From the NCBI RefSeq assembly GCF_023525255.1, contig NZ_CP073355.1:1116001-1180000 (forward strand): a stretch of DNA of 64,000 nucleotides. Reading direction: 5' to 3'. The notes beneath the pieces are model-generated. The model worked only from the letters and a program-made list of their open reading frames with translations. It was not told the origin of the DNA and made no database searches. Source of the DNA: Thermospira aquatica. Lineage in GTDB: Bacteria > Spirochaetota > Brevinematia > Brevinematales > Thermospiraceae. This document shows positions 35,854 to 42,742 of this stretch, in pieces. A program made the translations under genes and the position numbers. The first letter of the stretch is position 1; the number at the start of each line of letters is the position of its first letter.

Positions 35854-37017
35854 ATGAAACGAGTAGTTTTCTTACTTTTTTTGGCGGTAAATATGTATAG
35901 CTGGTATGGTGATATAGGAATTGTGGCGATACCCTCGTATGTTATCATGAATACCAGTGAGAATACTCTCTATGGCTATGGAATATACACCTTTGATGTT
36001 CGAGGAAGGGTTTTTCTCTCTCGTTTTCACTATGCTGATACGGTTTTTCGTGATACGCTAATAGCAGGTACCAACATGACCAATCTCTGGGAACTGAAGC
36101 GTCTCTCATGGCATAGTGGGAATGAGTATAGCGAGGAGAATCTCTCGTGGAGCGTTACTTTGGGAAGAGAACGTTTTTCCCTTGATGAGGGGAAATTGTT
36201 TGAAAAGCCTGGTGATGGGCTGGGGTTTCTGCTTGCCCTGAAGGGATGGAGGGGAGAAACGGTTCTTTCATATCGTGGGTGGACTGAATTTGTACAAACC
36301 AATCGCACCTACAGTTCGAAAACCAATGAACGTCTTGAGGGTGGGGTACTGGTGAGTTTTCCTTTGTGGTTTTTTTCTTTTGTGAGAGTTGGGGTGGCAG
36401 GAAGTGTTGATCTGAGAACCAATAACCGAACAACTCTCTGGGTGATTTCCAGCAGTCTTCAGGGAAATATTGGGAGTTTTTTCAGTTATCAGGGTCGGGG
36501 ATGGTATGAGATGGGAGAGATAGCGCTCACCAACAGTGAACGATCCGATCCTGTTTCTGCTTGGGCTGGAGAAATTCAGCTTTTTGTGGGGAAGAGAGAT
36601 TTCCCTCTCCAGGGGAGTATACGCTGGCTTGGGGCTTCGGGTGAAAATGATTCCGGGGGATGGAACCGATTTACTGGTCTTGGAAGTGTGGAGGGTCCGG
36701 TGGTACTGCTTCATCCTGTGGCCAACCTTTCCATGGGACAAATTCGTCTCACGTGGCGTGGGTTCCATGAGAGGCTTTTGGTTTCTGTGGTTGATGGTTT
36801 ACTCTGGCGGATGGAGACAAAGGATCTTGTTCTTGCTCCTCTCTATGGCTCAGGGGCGTTTCTCGGGCATGAGCTTGGACTGGAAACCGTGTATAGGTTT
36901 GATCCAAACTTTACCCTTTTTCTGAAAGGAGGAGTATTTTTTAAAGGAGATGCTTTTGCTGTTATGAAAGACAAGCCCCTGTATCAGATTGCGACAGGCA
37001 TCGCTATGACTCTCTAG
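35854..37017 (+). CDS. Probable outer-membrane beta-barrel protein
   Basis: 387 aa with a short signal sequence (MKRVVFLLFLAVNMYSW). The mature part has alternating-hydrophobicity strands rich in Trp, Tyr, Gly and Ser (LSWSVTLGRERFSL; GETVLSYRGWTEFVQTN; LGLETVYRFDPNFTLFLKGG) and ends in a hydrophobic strand (LYQIATGIAMTL), a pattern typical of outer-membrane barrels. No named family was recognised. It lies 10 nt after the FecR gene and 8 nt before the nitroreductase. Confidence 0.6.
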   Translation: MKRVVFLLFLAVNMYSWYGDIGIVAIPSYVIMNTSENTLYGYGIYTFDVRGRVFLSRFHYADTVFRDTLIAGTNMTNLWELKRLSWHSGNEYSEENLSWSVTLGRERFSLDEGKLFEKPGDGLGFLLALKGWRGETVLSYRGWTEFVQTNRTYSSKTNERLEGGVLVSFPLWFFSFVRVGVAGSVDLRTNNRTTLWVISSSLQGNIGSFFSYQGRGWYEMGEIALTNSERSDPVSAWAGEIQLFVGKRDFPLQGSIRWLGASGENDSGGWNRFTGLGSVEGPVVLLHPVANLSMGQIRLTWRGFHERLLVSVVDGLLWRMETKDLVLAPLYGSGAFLGHELGLETVYRFDPNFTLFLKGGVFFKGDAFAVMKDKPLYQIATGIAMTL

Positions 37018-37025
37018 GAGAATAT

Positions 37026-37601
37026 ATGCACATACAGGAACTGGTAAAAAGCAGTCGAAGTTTTCGTCGTTTTGATGAACGTGTGGAAATCCCTGAGAAA
37101 AAGCAAAGGAAATGGCTGGAGGCTCTCCGATATATCCCATCGGCGAGGAATCTCCAGCCTCTCCGCTATGTGGTGGTACGTTCTTTTGAGGCAAGAGAGA
37201 GGTTCTTCCCTCTTCTTGGATGGGCGGCTTACCTCAAGGGTAAGGGTACTCCTCAACAGGGAGAACGCCCTACGCTGTATGTGGTTATAGGGTACGATAC
37301 AAGGTTGTCTCCTTCTCTTCCTGCGATAGATATAGGGATTGCTGCTCAAACACTTCTTCTTCTTGCTCGAGCAGATGGCTATGGCGGATGTGTGATAGGA
37401 AGTTTTGATCCCGAGAAAATAAAAAACCTTCTCGAGGTCGATGATCACTTTGGTGTAGGACTGGTTGTGGCTCTTGGTAAACCAAAAGAAAAGATAAAAA
37501 TTGTTCCTGTGACGGGTAGTATAGAGTACTATCGGGATGAAAAGGGTACCCATTACGTACCAAAACGTGCACTCTCCGAGCTCTGGATAAAAACACTCTG
37601 A
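37026..37601 (+). CDS. Nitroreductase-family flavoprotein
   Basis: 191 aa. FMN-binding nitroreductase pattern: SSRSFRRFDER at the N-terminus, IPSARNLQPLRYVVV, the dimer helix DIGIAAQTLLLLARADGYGGCVIGSF and the C-terminal GLVVALGKPKEK. Such enzymes reduce quinones, nitro-compounds or flavins with NAD(P)H; the substrate cannot be read. The start follows AGGAGAATAT. It is embedded between envelope genes and the cyclase with 8-9 nt gaps. Confidence 0.85.
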   Translation: MHIQELVKSSRSFRRFDERVEIPEKKQRKWLEALRYIPSARNLQPLRYVVVRSFEARERFFPLLGWAAYLKGKGTPQQGERPTLYVVIGYDTRLSPSLPAIDIGIAAQTLLLLARADGYGGCVIGSFDPEKIKNLLEVDDHFGVGLVVALGKPKEKIKIVPVTGSIEYYRDEKGTHYVPKRALSELWIKTL

Positions 37602-37610
37602 GGAGTTGGT

Positions 37611-39890
37611 ATGAAAAAATCCTGGCTGATGGAAACAGGGATACTCGCGGGGTGCGTGTTGCTGGCTCTTTTTGTTACCCTGACACCGATGGGTCATGTT
37701 CTTGAGATGAAGCTTCAGGATGGGCTTGGGACATTTTCTTTCAAACGGGATGCAACGAATCTTTTTGTTTATGTGAATATTGATGATGCCACGATTGACA
37801 GGGTGGGTGTGTATCCTGTGCCACGGCTCACCATAGCCAGGGCTATCGAGGTATTGAAAGAATATGGTGTTTCGGCGGTGATTATTGACTCTGAGTTTAT
37901 CGATCCTGCTCCTCTCTGGGTAGATGGAGAACGCTACAATCAGGGGGAGAAAAATGTTGAAAAGGTTGTTGTGAATCAGGATACCCGTTTTGGAGAGGCT
38001 CTTGCTCTGGAGGGAGCTCCTGTTTATCTTGCCTGTCGGGGCGTAAGTGAAAGTGACAAACCAAGAACCCTCTGGACAGAGGAGAATGCTGAACTCCAGA
38101 TGGTCTATGAACGTTTTTTTCTTGAAATTCACAATACGAATGGGATGGCAGACTTTTTTGATGAGAAACGGATGGAGTTTCCTGTGTTTCCTCTCTATGT
38201 GTATGCAGGAGGACTTGGCGATACGACGAGTGATGAGTCGGCGGATGGGGTGCTTCGTCAGGTGGCGCTTCTTCGACATTTTCATGGTCGGTACGTCCCC
38301 CAGTTGAGTTTTGCTTATGTTCTGGATGCCCTCGCGGTAGACAAATCTGCCATTTATCATGAAAATGGTTTTCTCGTTTTGCCCACAGGAGGGAAAACCC
38401 ATCGTATCCCGGTGAATCGTTATGGAGAGATGCTGGTGCACTGGCTTGGTGGGTGGAAAACCCAACCCTGGACAAACATGGTTTCACTGACAACGCTTCT
38501 CGAATACCGTGAGTGGCAGGACTATGTTCAGACACTCGAGAATGATCCAGATGTTTCTCTCTCTGACCGTCGTAAAGCCAGAGAAGAACTCAACAGATAC
38601 GAAAATCTTCTTAAAAATCTCAAGGACAAAGTGGCGGTAATAGGGTATACGGCTTCTGCTACTACAGATGTTGGTGCTATTCCCGGGGATCCTTCTGCCC
38701 CTCGTGTGATGTTACAGGTTCATTTGATGAACACGATTATGATGGAGAATTTTTTGTATTTTGCCGACTGGTGGTGGGATGGCATCCTTGTTTTTGTTCT
38801 TCTTGTGCTTTTGGTATTTTTTAGTCAATTTGCCAGAAGCGCTCTTCAAGAGGTGGCCATCATAGGGACAAGCTGGGGAATTTTACTCGGCTGGATGGTC
38901 ATCAGTATGATGCTATGGAACCGCCATGTTCATGCGTTGTTTTTTGTTGTTCTCTGGATTCTTGTTTCAGTTTTTTATGTGGTGTATAAGTTTGTTGTTT
39001 TTGATAAACAGAAGCAATTTATCAAACAGGCGTTTTCCTATTATCTTTCTCCGGTGGTGATTAAACAGCTTCTAGAAGATCCTTCTCAGCTTCAACTCGG
39101 GGGAGAACAGCGCGAGATTACAGCTTTTTTCTCGGATGTGGAGGGATTTACCTCTATCTCGGAAAAACTCTCACCGACAGAGGTGGTTTCGCTTCTCAAT
39201 GAGTATCTCACGGCTGCCACGGATGTACTTCTTAAGTACGGGGGAACGGTAGACAAGTTTGAGGGGGATGCTATTGTGGCCTTTTTTGGGGCACCGGTGA
39301 CTCAGCAAGATCATGCCTATCGTTGTGCCATGGCTGCTCTTGAAATTCAACTCAAACTCTCCCTTCTCGCTATTGAATGGGTGGAAAGAGGGTATCCTCT
39401 TATCAAAACCCGTATAGGGATGAATTCAGGACCAGCGGTGGTAGGGAATATGGGATCGAGCCAGCGGATGAACTATACGATGATGGGGGATACGGTGAAT
39501 CTTGCTTCCCGTCTTGAGGGGGCAAACAAGTTTTATGGCACGTATACGATGATGTCTGAATCTAGCTACGAAATGGTAAAAGAACATTTCGTCTGTCGAA
39601 AGCTTGATCTCATTCGGGTAAAGGGAAAAACGCAGCCCATCGGTGTGTACGAACTCGTTGAACGAGTGGGGAAAGTGTCCGCTGAGAAGGAAGATGTCCT
39701 GGCTCGTTTCCAGGAGGGATTCCACCTTTACGAGAAAAAACAGTGGGGGGAAGCTCTCCGTGTATTCCGGTATCTGTGGGAGACCTATCAGGATCCTCCT
39801 TCAGCAACCTATCTCGAACGTTGCGAAGAGTTTATAAAAAATCCTCCCCCTGATGATTGGAATGGGGTTTATGTGTTAAAATCAAAATAA
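37611..39890 (+). CDS. CHASE2-domain adenylate cyclase
   Basis: 759 aa. An N-terminal helix (8-28), a CHASE2 extracytoplasmic sensor (about 30-380: LFVYVNIDDATIDRVGVYPVPR, KDKVAVIGYTASATTDVGAIP), three transmembrane helices (about 385-465) and a class III cyclase domain (about 500-690). The metal Asp residues are in FFSDVEGFTS and KFEGDAIVAFFG. The Lys before FEGD and the Asp in MMGDTVNLASRLEG favour ATP over GTP, so cAMP is the likely product. A short TPR-like tail follows (FQEGFHLYEKKQWGEALRVFRYL). It is the last gene of the FecR/barrel cluster. Confidence 0.92.
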   Translation: MKKSWLMETGILAGCVLLALFVTLTPMGHVLEMKLQDGLGTFSFKRDATNLFVYVNIDDATIDRVGVYPVPRLTIARAIEVLKEYGVSAVIIDSEFIDPAPLWVDGERYNQGEKNVEKVVVNQDTRFGEALALEGAPVYLACRGVSESDKPRTLWTEENAELQMVYERFFLEIHNTNGMADFFDEKRMEFPVFPLYVYAGGLGDTTSDESADGVLRQVALLRHFHGRYVPQLSFAYVLDALAVDKSAIYHENGFLVLPTGGKTHRIPVNRYGEMLVHWLGGWKTQPWTNMVSLTTLLEYREWQDYVQTLENDPDVSLSDRRKAREELNRYENLLKNLKDKVAVIGYTASATTDVGAIPGDPSAPRVMLQVHLMNTIMMENFLYFADWWWDGILVFVLLVLLVFFSQFARSALQEVAIIGTSWGILLGWMVISMMLWNRHVHALFFVVLWILVSVFYVVYKFVVFDKQKQFIKQAFSYYLSPVVIKQLLEDPSQLQLGGEQREITAFFSDVEGFTSISEKLSPTEVVSLLNEYLTAATDVLLKYGGTVDKFEGDAIVAFFGAPVTQQDHAYRCAMAALEIQLKLSLLAIEWVERGYPLIKTRIGMNSGPAVVGNMGSSQRMNYTMMGDTVNLASRLEGANKFYGTYTMMSESSYEMVKEHFVCRKLDLIRVKGKTQPIGVYELVERVGKVSAEKEDVLARFQEGFHLYEKKQWGEALRVFRYLWETYQDPPSATYLERCEEFIKNPPPDDWNGVYVLKSK

Positions 39891-39900
39891 GCCCTGGCTC

Positions 39901-39928
39901 TTGACAAACAAAAAAGTTTGCCTACAAT
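39901..39928 (+). promoter_or_regulatory. Promoter of the PC4-like gene
   Basis: TTGACA (39901-39906) and TACAAT (39923-39928) with a 16-bp spacer, 28 nt before the ATG. Confidence 0.65.
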
Positions 39929-39956
39929 AAAAGAGAGAAAAAAAGGAGGATTTCCT

Positions 39957-40184
39957 ATGGCAGAAGAACAGATTATCTCCATTGGCGAAGTAAAAAAAGG
40001 GAATATTAAGATCACCGTCTCTGAATTTAATGGACAGAAGTATCTGGACATTCGTAAGTATTTTGATGACGACGGTGAACTTAAACCCACAAAAAAAGGT
40101 ATTGCCCTCAGTGCCGAGCAATTTGAAGCTGTTCTGGATATTCTCACCAGGGAAAAAGATCACATTCTCAAAGAACTTTCATGA
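39957..40184 (+). CDS. PC4/p15-like single-stranded-DNA-binding protein
   Basis: 75 aa from the ATG at 39957, which follows AAAGGAGG. The sequence fits the bacterial PC4/YdbC family: KITVSEFNGQKYLDIRKYFDDDGELKPTKKGIALSAEQFEAVLDIL, with the conserved GQ-x-YLDIR and P-T-KKGI-L patterns. Family members bind single-stranded nucleic acid as dimers. The overlapping start of the next gene (TPR protein) is only a few nucleotides away. Confidence 0.82.
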   Translation: MAEEQIISIGEVKKGNIKITVSEFNGQKYLDIRKYFDDDGELKPTKKGIALSAEQFEAVLDILTREKDHILKELS

Positions 40185-40204
40185 AAAGCGAGAGAGGAGG
40201 CTTT

Positions 40205-40915
40205 ATGAAAAGATTGTTGATTGGTGCAGGGATTTTGGTGTGTTCTCTTTTGTTTGCCGCTGTTAAAGATTACTGGGGTGAAAGAAATTCCCTGGAAGGG
40301 GCAAAAAAAGCTTACGAGAGTCTCAAGGTTCAGTTTCAGCAGAACCCCTCTTCGTACGAGGTGGCGTGGAAGTTTGCAAGAGCAGCGTACCACTACGCGG
40401 AGAACTTCGTGAAGGATAAGAATACCCGGAAGATCATCTTCACTGAGGGAAAAGAAGCTGCCGAAAAGGCCACCCAGCTGAATCCTCAATCTCCTGAGGG
40501 ATGGTACTGGCTTGGGGTGTGTCTTGGTTCGTGGGGTGAGGTGAATGGTATCATGCAAAGCCTTGGTGCGGTAAAGCCGATCATGAATGCTGTGGCGAGA
40601 GGCATGGCGGTGAATCCCAACTGGGATGATGGGGCTTTTTACAATCTTCGGGGGAGGGTCTACCACCGTGCTCCTGCTGGTATCAGTGTCGGAGACAAAC
40701 AAAGAGCCGAAGCAGATTACAAACAGGTCCTCGTCCTTAATCCCAAGAACCGAACAGCCTACAGGTTTTATGCTGAGCTTCTTCTTGAACAGGGGCGAAG
40801 GGATGAGGCAACCAAAATAATTGAAAAGGGACTCAGTCTTCCCTATGATGAAGGAAATAAAATTACTGAGGATAAGGAAATCCGACTGCTTCAAGAGTTG
40901 AAGAAAAAACTCTGA
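40205..40915 (+). CDS. Exported TPR protein
   Basis: 236 aa from the ATG at 40205 after GAGAGGAGG. A longer frame from 40181 lacks a site. A signal peptide (MKRLLIGAGILVCSLLFAA) is followed by several TPR-like helical pairs (EAAEKATQLNPQSPEGWYWLGV; ADYKQVLVLNPKNRTAYRFYAELLLEQG). Such periplasmic TPR proteins usually scaffold envelope complexes. It follows the PC4-like gene and ends before a strong terminator. Confidence 0.78.
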   Translation: MKRLLIGAGILVCSLLFAAVKDYWGERNSLEGAKKAYESLKVQFQQNPSSYEVAWKFARAAYHYAENFVKDKNTRKIIFTEGKEAAEKATQLNPQSPEGWYWLGVCLGSWGEVNGIMQSLGAVKPIMNAVARGMAVNPNWDDGAFYNLRGRVYHRAPAGISVGDKQRAEADYKQVLVLNPKNRTAYRFYAELLLEQGRRDEATKIIEKGLSLPYDEGNKITEDKEIRLLQELKKKL

Positions 40916-40960
40916 GAATTTTCTCTTTTTCTCATCCTTCAAAAACCATTTTTCCTTTTT

Positions 40961-40990
40961 CCAGCCCCTTCTCTCAGGGGCTGGTTTTTT
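40961..40990 (+). terminator. Terminator after the TPR gene
   Basis: CCAGCCCC (40961-40968), an 8-nt loop, GGGGCTGG (40977-40984) and six T. Confidence 0.9.
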
Positions 40991-41057
40991 ATGGAGAGAG
41001 AGTATTGTTTTGTTTTTTCTTTTTCGAAAATGATTGTTCGCACGTATTCACCCCTGT

Positions 41058-41104
41058 ATTTCTGCACAATATTGCACACTGACTATGCAAAATTGTGCAG
41101 AAAT
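41058..41104. promoter_or_regulatory. Large inverted repeat, probable enhancer for the amylase promoter
   Basis: Arms of 19 nt (41058-41076 and 41086-41104) match at 18 of 19 positions around a 9-nt spacer. Each arm contains TCTGCACAAT and an ATTGCA-like half. The centre lies about 155 nt upstream of the predicted sigma-54 start, where bacterial enhancer-binding proteins usually bind. No terminator-like T-run is attached. Confidence 0.65.
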
Positions 41105-41207
41105 AATTCTGTAACCGATTTCTGTTTTTTTTCAGTTTTTCTTTTTATTTTCAATACGGAAAAGAAAATTTCTATGTAATTTTTGTTTTTTCTTTAAAAG
41201 AGAACCT

Positions 41208-41224
41208 TTGGCATGAATATTGCA
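41208..41224 (+). promoter_or_regulatory. Sigma-54 (RpoN) promoter of the alpha-amylase gene
   Basis: TTGGCATGAATATTGCA: GG (41210-41211) and GC (41222-41223) are exactly 10 nt apart, and the -24 and -12 boxes match consensus at nearly every position. The start would be near 41235, 28 nt before the ATG. Confidence 0.8.
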
Positions 41225-41262
41225 TATTTTTTATGAAAATTGACATAATTAAGGAGGTCTGT

Positions 41263-42672
41263 ATGAAACGGTTAGGGTTTTTGATGGTGGGGCTTCTGGT
41301 AGGAAGCTCGATGTTTGCTGGCGTGATGATGCAGGGTTTCTACTGGGATGTCCCGGCAGGTGGTAACTGGTACAATACCATGAAGAGTAAAGCCTATGGG
41401 CTTCGATATATGGTAGGGAGTGGTACAAAGTACGGTATTAACCGCATCTGGTTTCCTCCTGTATCCAAAGCTCAGGGTGGTGGCTATTCTATGGGATATG
41501 ATCCCCATGATTACTATGACCTGGGCCAATACTATCAGGACGGCACCACAGAAACGCGCTTTGGTTCCCAGGCAGAACTCAAGGCGGCTATTGCGCGGTA
41601 CCGTAGCTATGGCATTGATTGTATGGCTGATATCGTGATCAACCATCGCTCCGGTGGTGCCAGTGAGTACAACCCCTATACCGGTGGAAACACCTGGACA
41701 GATTTTCGTAATGTGGCAAGTGGAAAGGCAAAATGGCGGTACTGGGCATTCCATCCCAATAATATTCATTGGTATGATTCTGGCTCATTTGGTGGGTTCC
41801 CTGATGTGTGTCACGACAACTCGACGGTGTACAATGACATCAAAACGTGGATGAACTGGCTCAAGAGTACCGCAAATGCTGGTTTCAAGAGCTGGCGATG
41901 GGATTATGTCAAGGGATTCTCCCCCACTATTGTGAAGAATCTCAACGCAGCAACAAGTCCTACGTTTAGTGTGGGTGAGTATTGGGATGCCAATACTTCG
42001 ACACTTGATTGGTGGGCCAATGCCGCTAACTCGTCCGTATTTGACTTTGCTCTCTACTATACGCTCAAAGATATCTGTAACAATAGCTCAGGTGGTGGCT
42101 ATCTGCCCAATGTGTTTGACTATAGTAAGAGTTTTGCTGCCAAGAATCCATGGCGTGCCGTGACCTTTGTTGGAAACCATGACACTGATGAGATTTACAG
42201 AGACAAGATGATGGCGTATGCGTTCATTCTCACCTATCAAGGGTATCCCTGTATCTGGTGGAAAGACTACTACAACTATGGGTTGGCTACTGGTGGTGGT
42301 GCTGGCAGTGGTTGGGGAAATGGTATCAAACAGCTCGTATGGTGCCGAGAAAAGCTCGGTGGTGGAGGTCCTCAGATCGAAATCCTCAAGAGTAACGATG
42401 GAGATGTGATCATCTACGGAAGCAAGGGGTACTCTACCTCAAGTCCAGGGTATATTGTCGTGATCAATGACCATCCATCCCAGTGGAAGGGTGCATGGGT
42501 CCGGACAGGCAACAGCTATCTTAAGAACAAGACCCTCAAAGCTTATGCCTGGTCCTCAACGGTAAGTGGACAAAATGTGGCACCTCAGAATAAGTATTGC
42601 GATGGCAATGGTTGGGTAGAGGTATGGGCTGCACCGCGTGGGTATGCAGTCTACTCGGTTAACGGACTATAA
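41263..42672 (+). CDS. Secreted alpha-amylase, GH13 (archaeal GH13_7-like)
   Basis: 469 aa from the ATG at 41263 after AAGGAGG. A signal peptide (MKRLGFLMVGLLVGSSMFAG) is followed by a GH13 TIM barrel: GYDPHDYYDLGQYY, DIVINHR (first conserved region), nucleophile Asp214 in WRWDYVKGF, acid/base Glu239 in VGEYWD and transition-state Asp307 in GNHDTD. The short C-terminal beta domain completes the protein. The text matches recalled Pyrococcus/Thermococcus enzymes closely (MMQGFYWDVP, YSMGYDP, TETRFGS, ADIVINHR, TWTDF-VASGKA, FGG-PD-CHD), so subfamily GH13_7 and ancient transfer are inferred. It would hydrolyse starch outside the cell. Confidence 0.94.
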   Translation: MKRLGFLMVGLLVGSSMFAGVMMQGFYWDVPAGGNWYNTMKSKAYGLRYMVGSGTKYGINRIWFPPVSKAQGGGYSMGYDPHDYYDLGQYYQDGTTETRFGSQAELKAAIARYRSYGIDCMADIVINHRSGGASEYNPYTGGNTWTDFRNVASGKAKWRYWAFHPNNIHWYDSGSFGGFPDVCHDNSTVYNDIKTWMNWLKSTANAGFKSWRWDYVKGFSPTIVKNLNAATSPTFSVGEYWDANTSTLDWWANAANSSVFDFALYYTLKDICNNSSGGGYLPNVFDYSKSFAAKNPWRAVTFVGNHDTDEIYRDKMMAYAFILTYQGYPCIWWKDYYNYGLATGGGAGSGWGNGIKQLVWCREKLGGGGPQIEILKSNDGDVIIYGSKGYSTSSPGYIVVINDHPSQWKGAWVRTGNSYLKNKTLKAYAWSSTVSGQNVAPQNKYCDGNGWVEVWAAPRGYAVYSVNGL

Positions 42673-42691
42673 TAAAAGGATGCATGTAAAA

Positions 42692-42723
42692 GGCTGTCCG
42701 GATTACCGGACAGCCTTTTTTTT
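42692..42723. terminator. Terminator between amylase and the LuxR-type gene
   Basis: GGCTGTCCGG (42692-42701), ATTA loop, CCGGACAGCC (42706-42715), then eight T. An A-rich left flank allows some activity on the minus strand too. Confidence 0.9.
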
Positions 42724-42742
42724 AAAAGCTTTTTTTGTCTTC

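Noticed and set aside
37014-38465. 483-codon minus-strand frame opposite the nitroreductase and cyclase genes
   Set aside because: It is antisense to genes with clear families and its own sequence has no domain; long antisense frames arise from codon bias.
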